Assembly: GCA_051877855.1 (NCBI GenBank) | Contig: JBJEJH010000037.1 | Location: 1 to 64,000 of the forward strand | Source: MGBC120314 sp051877855 | Lineage (GTDB): Bacteria; Bacillota; Clostridia; Lachnospirales; Lachnospiraceae | Direction of reading: 5' to 3' | DNA: 64,000 bases | Shown: piece after piece, positions 15,164 through 23,531 of the stretch | How positions within the stretch are numbered: position 1 is the first letter of the stretch | Layout of the letters: each line of letters starts with the position of its first letter | Notes under the pieces: model-generated | Databases searched by the model: none | What the model saw: only the letters and a program-made list of their open reading frames with translations | Told to the model about the DNA's origin: nothing | Program-made: the position numbers and the translations under genes

Positions 15164-16525
15164 ATGAACTTGAATCTGGCTTTAGTTGCAATTATTATTA
15201 CATTGTTTATTATTATAGGGGCGGTTGCTACTCGTCGGTGCGTCGAATGTATGATTGTTGGTTCTATGGTGGCAGCAATTTTTGTAGGCGGCACGGGATT
15301 TCTTACATTATGGAGTGAATCACTTCAGAACCAGCTGGCAGAAAATGTATGGGTTATGCTGGTGTGTCTTCTGTTTGGTGGATTGATCAGTCTGCTGACG
15401 GAATCGAAAGGAAGCTTTGGCTTTTCAAAGTACATATCAAAATTCTGTAATAGTGAGAGAAAGACCTTGATGACTACGTTTATCATGGGTATTTTGATAT
15501 TTGTTGATGATTACTTGAACGTGTTGTCCATCGGAGCCTGTATGAAAAAGATCAGCGATAAACAGAAGTTGCCGCGAGAGTCCCTGGCGTACCTGCTGGA
15601 TTCCACCGGTGCTCCCGTATGTGTTTTACTCCCTTTCTCTACGTGGGCAGTTTTTTATGCCAGTCTGTTTTATGAACAGGAGAGCGTGCAGGCAATCAGT
15701 GGTGTCACATCTGCGATGAGCGCCTACGTTAAAGCGATTCCGTTTTGTTTCTATCCAATCGTGGCATTGATTATTGTGTTCCTGTTTGCAATGGGATGGA
15801 TGCCAAAGATTGGACCGATGAAAAAAGCATATGCCCGTGTTGCCAAGACCGGAAAAGTCTACTCCGATGCCAGTAGAAAGTACAATCACGATGAATATGA
15901 GGAAGATGAGGACGGGAATATCTGGAACTTCCTGATTCCGATGGGGGTACTTGTGGGTGTTGCGGTGGCAACAGGCGATATTCTGGTTGCAGTTATTATT
16001 GCATTGATCGTCTGCTTTGTTATATATGTGCCGCGTAAGATTGTCTCCATTGATAACTTCTTAAGTAGCATGATTCGTGGTTTTGGCGATATGCTTCCGA
16101 CACTGACAATGTTGCTTGTAACATTTGTACTGAAAGATATTTCTGCTCAGATGGGAATGACAGAGTATATTATCCGGATTGCCCAGCCACTTCTGGTTGC
16201 TTCCATTTTCCCTGCAATGGTATTCTTACTTGGTGCAATTTTGGCATTTACCACCGGTTCTGACTGGGGAATGAGTTCTATTATTACGCCAATTGTATTT
16301 CCACTCGGTGCAGCACTTGGCGCAAATCCAATTCTGATTATGGCGGCGATTATTTCCGGAGGTACCTTTGGAAGTCATGCATGTTTTTATGCAGATGCAA
16401 CACTGCTCGCTTCTCAGTCTTCCGGTGTGGAGAATATGGAGCATGCTTTGACGCAGATTCCGTATGTAATCATTGCGAGTGTGATCTCTGTGGCGTGTTT
16501 TGTTGTTGCCGGATTCGTTATGTAG
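15164..16525 (+). CDS. NhaC-family Na+/H+ antiporter-like membrane transporter (453 aa)
   Basis: About 11-12 membrane helices. Family-typical segments are LIFVDDYLNVLSIG, STGAPVCVLLPFSTWAVF, FTTGSDWGMSSIITPIVFPL and GGTFGSHACFYADATLLAS, the last two being the broken-helix substrate and ion regions of the NhaC/arsenite-permease fold. RBS AAGGGAGG at 8 bases. Placement behind putrescine aminotransferase suggests the real cargo could be an amine or organic ion rather than plain Na+/H+; that is inference from position. Confidence 0.85.
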   Translation: MNLNLALVAIIITLFIIIGAVATRRCVECMIVGSMVAAIFVGGTGFLTLWSESLQNQLAENVWVMLVCLLFGGLISLLTESKGSFGFSKYISKFCNSERKTLMTTFIMGILIFVDDYLNVLSIGACMKKISDKQKLPRESLAYLLDSTGAPVCVLLPFSTWAVFYASLFYEQESVQAISGVTSAMSAYVKAIPFCFYPIVALIIVFLFAMGWMPKIGPMKKAYARVAKTGKVYSDASRKYNHDEYEEDEDGNIWNFLIPMGVLVGVAVATGDILVAVIIALIVCFVIYVPRKIVSIDNFLSSMIRGFGDMLPTLTMLLVTFVLKDISAQMGMTEYIIRIAQPLLVASIFPAMVFLLGAILAFTTGSDWGMSSIITPIVFPLGAALGANPILIMAAIISGGTFGSHACFYADATLLASQSSGVENMEHALTQIPYVIIASVISVACFVVAGFVM

Positions 16526-16558
16526 AAGTTATAATATAAGATATGGGAGGATTAGAGG

Positions 16559-17170
16559 ATGGATAAATATGTAGTTACGATAACTCGTCAGTTCGGCAGT
16601 CTCGGACGTCCAATCGCGAAACGAATGAGCGAGCTCTTAGGTATTGAGTATTATGACAGAGATATTGTGGACCAGGCAGCAGAAAAGTTAAAGCTTCCGG
16701 TTTCGATCATCGATCAGGAAGAGGAAAAAGCGGCAAAACAGACAATCAATCAGTTTTCGCGCATGCAGTTTCCACTTGGAAAGGGTACAAGCGCGACGCA
16801 GGATAAGATTTTTGAAGCACAGGAAAATATTATTAAATTTTTGGCGGAAAAGGATAATTGTATTATTGTCGGAAGATGCTCCGATTTCATCCTGAGTGAG
16901 GTGGAACGAAGTATGCACATTTACATCTATGCATCCTTTGAAGCACGCTTAAAACATTGCATAGAAGACTTAAATATGGAAGAGGCAGAGGCGAGACGCA
17001 TGATGAGGAGCGTGGATGAGGCTCGTGATTCATATCACATGCAATATGCGGGATACCTTCCGGACGACAAACGGCATAAAGATATCCTCATCGACAGCAG
17101 TCTGTTCGGTGTGGAAGGAACGGCACAGTTTTTGGCAGAGGCTGTAAAACGTAAATTTGGAACGGTATAG
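16559..17170 (+). CDS. Cytidylate kinase-like family protein (203 aa)
   Basis: Opens MDKYVVTITRQFGSLGRPIA, the modified P-loop of the cytidylate-kinase-like family (PF13189), with YYDRDIV and the IIVGRCSDFIL strand typical of it. The LID region EEAEARRMMRSVDEARDSYH carries the Arg residues expected in the kinase fold. True Cmk activity is not assured: the family is widespread in Lachnospiraceae with unknown substrates. It lies 33 bases behind the antiporter and ends at a terminator, so it belongs to that transcript. Confidence 0.88.
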   Translation: MDKYVVTITRQFGSLGRPIAKRMSELLGIEYYDRDIVDQAAEKLKLPVSIIDQEEEKAAKQTINQFSRMQFPLGKGTSATQDKIFEAQENIIKFLAEKDNCIIVGRCSDFILSEVERSMHIYIYASFEARLKHCIEDLNMEEAEARRMMRSVDEARDSYHMQYAGYLPDDKRHKDILIDSSLFGVEGTAQFLAEAVKRKFGTV

Positions 17171-17185
17171 GTAGTTCTTTGTATG

Positions 17186-17218
17186 GCAGGTAACCGGGAT
17201 GGTTGCCTGCTATTTTTT
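17186..17218 (+). terminator. Terminator of the aminotransferase-antiporter-kinase unit
   Basis: GCAGGTAACC (17186-17195) pairs with GGTTGCCTGC (17201-17210) with one G-U pair, followed by TATTTTTT. Confidence 0.85.
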
Positions 17219-17227
17219 ATGAATAAT

Positions 17228-17256
17228 TAGACATTTTTAAGGTGCGTTGGTATAAT
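17228..17256 (+). promoter_or_regulatory. Promoter of the 17.3-18.9 kb operon
   Basis: TAGACA (17228-17233), 17-base spacer, TATAAT (17251-17256), directly behind the previous terminator. Confidence 0.75.
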
Positions 17257-17284
17257 TGGGACTATAAAGTGAGGATACGATAAA

Positions 17285-17569
17285 ATGAGACAGATTTTCA
17301 GCAGGATAAAGAATTTGGTTAAAAGTAATATACCGGATGCACCTAAAAACAGTGCGGAGATTCTTGAAGAAGAGTTGAAACAACTGAAAAAGAGGCTAAG
17401 CTCGGATGAGAATGGGGTTAAATCTCAAAAACGCAATTATGTTCAATCGAATGGTACAGCGGGCAGGGTGCAATACAGTAATACATATCTGGTATACTAT
17501 CATGGTATGGACATTAATAAGAAAAATCAACACATTAAAAATGTGAAAGAGAATAATAAAATGCTTTAG
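17285..17569 (+). CDS. Hypothetical basic protein (94 aa)
   Basis: Follows a good promoter with a 22-25 base leader. The product is very basic, with a predicted coiled segment (AEILEEELKQLKKRL, about residues 23-38), a Tyr-rich middle and an Asn/Lys-rich end. I recognise no domain. The start context (GAGGATACGATAAA) is acceptable. It heads the small operon that ends in the condensation-domain-like protein. Confidence 0.6.
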   Translation: MRQIFSRIKNLVKSNIPDAPKNSAEILEEELKQLKKRLSSDENGVKSQKRNYVQSNGTAGRVQYSNTYLVYYHGMDINKKNQHIKNVKENNKML

Positions 17570-17577
17570 GAATAAAC

Positions 17578-17649
17578 ATGGAACAAGTGATTGGTATCAT
17601 GTTGGATGGAATTGTCGATCAGATCATAGGGGAGGAAAACATAAAATGA
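17578..17649 (+). CDS. Very small ORF (23 aa) coupled between its neighbours
   Basis: ATG 17578 follows TTTAGGAATAAAC, where AGGA overlaps the previous stop codon. The peptide begins MEQVIGIMLDGIVDQIIGEE and is amphipathic and acidic. Its TGA (17647-17649) overlaps the ATG of the next gene (17646), giving an ATGA coupling; the last codons carry GGGGAGG, the RBS of the next gene. It may be a translated regulatory or toxin-like peptide, or only a device that brings ribosomes to the next start. Confidence 0.4.
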   Translation: MEQVIGIMLDGIVDQIIGEENIK

Positions 17650-18857
17650 AGAAACAGTATGTGATGACGGAAAGAGCACATTTTATGTGCCCAAATATGC
17701 ATTTTGGAATGCTGACGGAAATCGAAAAAGAATATGACAAAGCGGGTGTAGAAGCAACTTTAAACAGAATGGCCGATGCACATCCTTTTTTGAAAAGTTT
17801 CATTGCATACGAGGAAGGAACACAAAGACTCTATTATAAAATAACGGATTGCTCACAAATAGATTTATCCATAAAGGAAGACATATCGTTATTGTGGACT
17901 GATTACAAGAAGGTTTCTGAAAAAGAATGGAATGTATTCAAAAATGGTCTGCTAAAACTGTACATTTACCCGCAAGAGAAAGGAATGAAACTCTTGTTCA
18001 TTGCGCACCACTTATTGGTAGATGGACGAGGATTATTGGATATTGCACAAGAGTTTGCCAATGATTATGTGGGTGCGATTCCGCCTGTTTATGTTGAGGA
18101 GGCATTGATGGAAAGTATCAATGACTTGCCACCCAATAGCAGTTTGTCCGGAATAAGTAAGATGCTGGTAAAGCAAGCGAATCGGCAATGGGAAAAGGAA
18201 AACCATATTGTAAGCTATGAACAATATGAAAGTTTTATAGAAGCATATAGTAAAAAACATTCAATCGAATATGAAACTTATGAGGTGGATGATACTGCCG
18301 TGGCGCAGATGGCACATCTTTGTAAGGAAAATGGTTTTTCCATGAATGACCTTTTGATGGCGCATATGTATGTACAAACCGGAATCTCCAAAATTATCAT
18401 TGCTGCTGATATCAGAAAGATGATTTCGAATTATAGAAAAGGTGCATTGGGAAATTATTCTACTGCAATGGGAATTTCTTGCAAGTCAAAAACAACCGAT
18501 GTGGTTGAAATGGCGAAAGCAGTTCATAAACAGGTTCAAAAACATTTGAAGAAGAATAGGTCGTTAATGCTTGTCCTTGCCTGCTACTTTGAGATGATAC
18601 CTACTTTATTGGATGCGGCGGCAATTTCCGCATTGGGAGGGTTTGAGAGTAAAGCAGGTAAGTTTGTTGGGGGTAGTATGTTTGGCTTTGGACAGCCTAA
18701 GTCATATAGTATTACAAATTTAGGAAAAGTAGAGAATGACAATATAAAATCTATTATGTTTATTCCACCGGCGTCGCCGGCTGCAAAATTGACACTCGGA
18801 GTTGTAACACTGAACGGAACGATGAAAGCGTGCAGCAGTAGAAATGAAGAAAAATAA
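17646..18857 (+). CDS. Condensation-domain / alcohol-acetyltransferase-like protein (403 aa)
   Basis: The CoA- or carrier-dependent acyltransferase signature HHxxxDG is present as HHLLVDG (H121, H122, D126), and the second half shows the GNYSTAMGISC and SITNLGKV strand seen in the C-terminal lobe of such enzymes. It stands alone, without a carrier protein or adenylation domain, so a free-standing acyl or acetyltransfer to a small alcohol or lipid is more likely than peptide synthesis. RBS GGGGAGG. Its last 43 bases recur at 5,664-5,706. Confidence 0.75.
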   Translation: MKKQYVMTERAHFMCPNMHFGMLTEIEKEYDKAGVEATLNRMADAHPFLKSFIAYEEGTQRLYYKITDCSQIDLSIKEDISLLWTDYKKVSEKEWNVFKNGLLKLYIYPQEKGMKLLFIAHHLLVDGRGLLDIAQEFANDYVGAIPPVYVEEALMESINDLPPNSSLSGISKMLVKQANRQWEKENHIVSYEQYESFIEAYSKKHSIEYETYEVDDTAVAQMAHLCKENGFSMNDLLMAHMYVQTGISKIIIAADIRKMISNYRKGALGNYSTAMGISCKSKTTDVVEMAKAVHKQVQKHLKKNRSLMLVLACYFEMIPTLLDAAAISALGGFESKAGKFVGGSMFGFGQPKSYSITNLGKVENDNIKSIMFIPPASPAAKLTLGVVTLNGTMKACSSRNEEK

Positions 18858-18931
18858 TTCTTTCAAATTGTTAAAATGGAAGATGAGATGGAGTTAAAGA
18901 TTCCTCATGCTTCTGCAAATAGGAAAGGGAT

Positions 18932-19630
18932 ATGCCAATGAAAGTGACTTATATTTATCACAGCTGTTTTCTGATTGAAACCGGGAAATGCTATTATCTT
19001 TTCGATTATTTTAAGGGTTCTCTTCCGCAGATGGACGTGGGAAAACCGATTTTGGTTCTGGTCAGCCACAAACACAAAGACCACTACTGTCCGACGATAT
19101 TTTCGAATTTAAAAGAATTAGGAATGCAAAAAATATATGCTGTTTTATCGAAAGATATACCCTCTAGGACCGTTCCGGAGGATATTCCGTGTATGATCGT
19201 TTCTCCCTGTGAAAACTATGAATTGCCATTAGGACAGAAACTTATCACGTATCGTTCCACGGATAAAGGCGTTGCATTCCTTATTCAGGATGGAGATGAG
19301 CTGTTCTATCATGCCGGAGACTTAAATGACTGGGTATGGGAAGAAGAAACAGATTCTTATAATCGCCAAATGACGGGAAGCTATCGAAAACAGATTGATC
19401 TTTTGTCCGAGGAACTGCATGGAAGACCCCTTACTGCGGCCTTTGTTGTTCTGGATCCCAGACAGGAGAAAGATTATGGAAGAGGGATGCTGTATTTTCT
19501 AAAACGTATTCAGGGGAATTGTATTTATCCCATGCATTATTGGGAAAAGCCGCAGATCATCGAACGTTTTATACAAGAATACCCACAGTATCAGGAGCGT
19601 ATTAAGCTGACAGAAACGCTACATTTTTAG
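18932..19630 (+). CDS. MBL-fold metallo-hydrolase (232 aa)
   Basis: The metal motif HxHxDH is seen as SHKHKDH (about residues 48-54) and a later AGDLNDW supplies the bridging Asp; the late His is in YPMHYW. The fold order matches UlaG/UPF0173-type small metallo-beta-lactamase-like hydrolases. The substrate cannot be deduced. ATG 18932 is preceded by AGGAAAGGGAT; ATG 18938 is an alternative. It follows the condensation-like gene by 74 bases. Confidence 0.85.
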   Translation: MPMKVTYIYHSCFLIETGKCYYLFDYFKGSLPQMDVGKPILVLVSHKHKDHYCPTIFSNLKELGMQKIYAVLSKDIPSRTVPEDIPCMIVSPCENYELPLGQKLITYRSTDKGVAFLIQDGDELFYHAGDLNDWVWEEETDSYNRQMTGSYRKQIDLLSEELHGRPLTAAFVVLDPRQEKDYGRGMLYFLKRIQGNCIYPMHYWEKPQIIERFIQEYPQYQERIKLTETLHF

Positions 19631-19794
19631 ATAACACAATTATTTTATTACGGATCCGAATGGATATTGGCGGGAAAAAAATTTTGTAAATGTATTGCGT
19701 GGTTGTCTTCATAAGTGCTATCTTATAAACAAAGAACGATTGGCTGATGATGAAGAGTATCGAAATAGAAACTTTACTCTGTGGAGGAAACATA

Positions 19795-22437
19795 ATGGGA
19801 CTATTGATTAATTGTCTTGCTGTGGTATGTAGTACAATAATTGCAAGTTGCGGAATTAGTTATTTTCTGCGTGAAAAGAATGCCGGGAGTCTGCGATATT
19901 ATATGCTTGTAATGAGCTTTTTTGGTGTTTTATGGAGCGCTGGTTATGGAATCATGGGATTTACGGAAACAGCAGAAACGGCGGCTATATTCCGGGGAGT
20001 CGGAGTGTTAGGCGTTGCGGGTTTTATGATGACGGAATCGCTGATGGTTGCTTATATGATCCGGATTCCTAAGTGGCTGTTTCGCACTTATGCAGCTGTA
20101 TTTGGAATTTTTGCTGTCATAGATTTGATTTTTTTCATACCGGATCCTCATCCTTTTGTGCGGATAGACGGAAGAATGTGCTATTATGCAACAAATAGCA
20201 TTGGAAGAAACATACATAGTGCATTTTTAGTATTTGTCGCCATAACAATGATTAGCATTGCTGTTATCTGGGTGCGTAAGGAAAAAACCACACGTGAGGC
20301 TTATTATGTAAGGGCTGTCATTTTCTCTAATCTGGCCATCTTGTTTTCCTGTATTCCCGATACGATTCTGCCGTTGTTAGGAAAGCCCTCTTTTCCGAGT
20401 TCTGCTTATGGGATGTTCCTGACCTATATGATTACGTGGTTTTGGGGTACAAGGTTTAATACGTTCAGTATCACGGTGGGAAACTTAAGCCAATATATTT
20501 ATGAGTCTGCAAACACCGCCATATTGATTTTTGATGAACACTTCCGTCTTGTTTTGGCGAATCATTACGGACAGAAGCTTTTGGGAATTGAGAAGATTGA
20601 AAATCAGATATTTTCCGGGTTGTTCCAGAGTACAGAAGAGGAAGTCGACAGACTGCTTTGTAAGATTTTACAGGATAACAAGGGCGTAGCGGAGCTGGTA
20701 TCCAAACACGGAGAAATCAGCTGCTCGCTGAATTTTTCTGTTGCAAGAGACTTCCATGACGATCCTTACTGCATCGTCTGTTTTGTCTATGATCTTACGA
20801 AGGAAAAAAATATGCTACAGGAAGTGGTTCGTGCAAATGAAGCAAAGAGCCTGTTCCTTGCCAATATGTCTCATGAAATCCGTACGCCAATTAATGGCAT
20901 TCTTGGTATGGACAGCATACTTTTAAAAGAATGCAAAGACGAGAATTTAAGGGAATATGCAAAAAATATCCAGAGCGCGGGGCAATCTCTACTTTCCATT
21001 ATCAACGATATTCTGGATATATCCAAGATTGAGTCCGGCAAACTGGATATTATTCCGATAAAATATCAATTGTTTTCTATATTAAATGACTGCTACAACT
21101 TAACAAAAGTAAAACTGGAAAATAAGTCGATTGAATTAGTAATACAGATTAATGAAAATCTACCTTCGTGGTTATATGGAGATGAAGTCCGGATTAGACA
21201 GATTATCAACAATTTCCTGTCCAATTCCGTAAAATATACAAAAGAGGGAAAAATTACATTCTGCCTGGATTACGAAGAAATCTCGAAAGAACAGATTATG
21301 CTTGTTATCTCCGTTGCTGATACAGGAATCGGAATCAAGGAGGAGGATTTAGGAAAGCTGTTCGAATCCTTTACCCGGATCGAAGAAAAGCGCAATCGCA
21401 ATATTGAAGGAACGGGCCTGGGGCTGAATCTTACGAAAAGACTGGTAGATTTGATGGGTGGGGAGATTTCTGTGGAAAGTACTTACGGAAAAGGATCCTG
21501 CTTTACTGCCAGAGTACCTCAGAAAATAGTAGACGCCAAGCCTATGGGGGATTTTAGTAAACGCTATCAGCAATATCTGAAGACTTCCGATGACAACACC
21601 CTGTCTTTTGAGGCACCAAAAGCCAAGATTCTTATCGTGGATGATGTGGAGATGAATTTAAAGGTAGCGGCAGGTCTTCTGAAAGAAACAAAAATACAGA
21701 TTGATACCGCAGTTAGTGGCAGGGAATGTCTGGAATTTGTCAAATTAAAGCAGTATGATATGATTTTTCTGGATCATATGATGCCGGAGATGGATGGTAT
21801 TGAAACCCTGCAAAGTATGAAGAAACTTGCGGATAACCTGAATAAGGAAACGCCGGTTATCATGCTGACAGCGAATGCTATCGTCGGAGCAAAAGAAGAA
21901 TATATGGAGGCGGGCTTTACAGATTATCTGACAAAGCCGATTCAGGAGACGGCATTATTGGAGATGCTTCTTAAGTATCTGCCGGGAGAACTTATTGGCA
22001 GAAATGAAGAAATAAAGAATACGAAAGTTACGGTGCAGGAAGAACCAAAAGAGCACATGGATGATTCAGAAACAGGACAGATGCAGCAGCTGTTAAAACT
22101 GGAAGGTCTGGATGTGAAAACAGGACTTTCATATTGCATGAATGAAGAAGATTTTTATTCAGAAATGCTGGAAGAGTTTTTGAAAGCTGATAAATTGTCA
22201 AATCTCAAGCAATTGTTTGATGCTGAGGATTGGCATAATTATGAAACCATCGTACATGCACTGAAGAGTACCTCGCTGACCATAGGTGCGGTTCGTTTGT
22301 CAGAGAAAGCAAAAGCACTGGAAATGGCAGCAAAAGAAGGAAATACAGATTATATCCGGGAACATCATAAAGAGGCACTGGCAGAATACATAGAACTGAC
22401 CGATCGATTGAAAGAAATATTCAGCAATGGAAAATAA
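19795..22437 (+). CDS. Hybrid sensor histidine kinase with receiver and HPt domains, 7TM sensor (880 aa)
   Basis: ATG 19795 (after GTGGAGGAAACATA) is chosen over the frame start at 19747. Domains: seven membrane helices (about 1-225, HisKA_7TM-like), a PAS-like region (about 235-335), HisKA with phospho-His H360 (MSHEIRTP), HATPase with DTGIGIKEEDL and EGTGLGL, a receiver (about 610-730; FLDHMMPEMDG) and a C-terminal HPt (VHALKSTS). All parts of an internal phosphorelay are present. No DNA-binding response regulator is nearby. The catalytic half is closely similar to that of the kinase at 33,702-36,461. Confidence 0.93.
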   Translation: MGLLINCLAVVCSTIIASCGISYFLREKNAGSLRYYMLVMSFFGVLWSAGYGIMGFTETAETAAIFRGVGVLGVAGFMMTESLMVAYMIRIPKWLFRTYAAVFGIFAVIDLIFFIPDPHPFVRIDGRMCYYATNSIGRNIHSAFLVFVAITMISIAVIWVRKEKTTREAYYVRAVIFSNLAILFSCIPDTILPLLGKPSFPSSAYGMFLTYMITWFWGTRFNTFSITVGNLSQYIYESANTAILIFDEHFRLVLANHYGQKLLGIEKIENQIFSGLFQSTEEEVDRLLCKILQDNKGVAELVSKHGEISCSLNFSVARDFHDDPYCIVCFVYDLTKEKNMLQEVVRANEAKSLFLANMSHEIRTPINGILGMDSILLKECKDENLREYAKNIQSAGQSLLSIINDILDISKIESGKLDIIPIKYQLFSILNDCYNLTKVKLENKSIELVIQINENLPSWLYGDEVRIRQIINNFLSNSVKYTKEGKITFCLDYEEISKEQIMLVISVADTGIGIKEEDLGKLFESFTRIEEKRNRNIEGTGLGLNLTKRLVDLMGGEISVESTYGKGSCFTARVPQKIVDAKPMGDFSKRYQQYLKTSDDNTLSFEAPKAKILIVDDVEMNLKVAAGLLKETKIQIDTAVSGRECLEFVKLKQYDMIFLDHMMPEMDGIETLQSMKKLADNLNKETPVIMLTANAIVGAKEEYMEAGFTDYLTKPIQETALLEMLLKYLPGELIGRNEEIKNTKVTVQEEPKEHMDDSETGQMQQLLKLEGLDVKTGLSYCMNEEDFYSEMLEEFLKADKLSNLKQLFDAEDWHNYETIVHALKSTSLTIGAVRLSEKAKALEMAAKEGNTDYIREHHKEALAEYIELTDRLKEIFSNGK

Positions 22438-22443
22438 CGGAAT

Positions 22444-23367
22444 TTACGGAAGCTTTTGAATCGGTTTTCCGTCAAATGCTGTATATCCCAATGGGTTCTT
22501 ACGGTATGCCGCCGGTGAAATTCCCACCTTTTCCGTGAACTGCCGTATAAAGTAAGTATCATATTTAAAACCACAGTTTTCAGCAATTTTATCAATTCGC
22601 ATGTTTGTATTGGATAAAAGCTCCTGCGCAATCTTTAACCGGTAATACATCAGATATTCCATACAGGTGCAGGAGAACTGCTGTTTAAATTTCTGGTTCA
22701 GCGAAGTTCGGTTCAGGCTTACCAGATCGCAAAGCTCTGTCAGGGTAATGTTCTGATTATAATTTGTATGAATGTATTCTGCGCAGATGGTGGCTGGATT
22801 CGTGATTTCGGTCTCCTTAAAAAATCCTAACTTGCGCTGGTCCACATAAATGTCATAAATGCAGTTGATGACCTGAAGGAGCATTCTGCGAATCCGGCAG
22901 GTCCAGAATCCGTCACTTTGGGAAAAGGTTTCCGCACCAATCATCAGCATTAACTCATTGATGTGAATATAATTTTGTGGAGTCAGATTAAAGATTCCCT
23001 GAAAATTATCTTTGTGTTTTGTAAACATGTAAAGCATGCGTCGGTTGTAGACATGCTGTTCATCGATTTCGATATCTTCGTTTAGGTTGTCAAAGGTAAG
23101 ACATGCCTTAATAAACCATGGGTCAAAATGAAACGATTTGGCACTGAGATTTTCTGAATGAATCAGTTCCACGATATCATACTGCGACATACAGATGATG
23201 CAGGGAGATTTTAAGAGACTTACGTGATGGTTGATTTTAATGGTGGCACTTCCGTTGGTAATCAGCACAATGGAAACTCGTTCTTTAACGGGAAGTTGTG
23301 TAAGGGTATCATAAAAATCAAATTCTAATGGAATAATTCGGTCTTTGTGGCGATCCTGCTGCGGCAT
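22444..23367 (-). CDS. AraC-family transcriptional regulator (307 aa)
   Basis: Start at 23367 (MPQQDRHKD) is preferred, since AAGGAG lies 9 bases upstream; the longer frame from 23391 begins with TTG and contains that site. The N-terminal cupin-like part is followed by two AraC helix-turn-helices (ITLTELCDLVSLNRTSLNQK and IDKIAENCGFKYDTYFIRQF) ending PAAYRKNP. It is convergent with the hybrid kinase (stops 6 bases apart) and divergent from the ABC exporter pair, which is its likely target. Confidence 0.9.
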   Translation of the reverse strand: MPQQDRHKDRIIPLEFDFYDTLTQLPVKERVSIVLITNGSATIKINHHVSLLKSPCIICMSQYDIVELIHSENLSAKSFHFDPWFIKACLTFDNLNEDIEIDEQHVYNRRMLYMFTKHKDNFQGIFNLTPQNYIHINELMLMIGAETFSQSDGFWTCRIRRMLLQVINCIYDIYVDQRKLGFFKETEITNPATICAEYIHTNYNQNITLTELCDLVSLNRTSLNQKFKQQFSCTCMEYLMYYRLKIAQELLSNTNMRIDKIAENCGFKYDTYFIRQFTEKVGISPAAYRKNPLGYTAFDGKPIQKLP

Positions 23368-23531
23368 GGTAGGTTTCTCCTTCTTCTTCAACGATTTTAA
23401 AATTTGTTCTGAAAAATTCTGGTTGATCTTTGCAGATTGTATAGAAAATTAATGCAAATGTATCATTGTCATCATTTTTTCACCTTGTTAAACTGTAAAA
23501 AGTATAACGTATTGCGGAGGTGATGTCCAGC

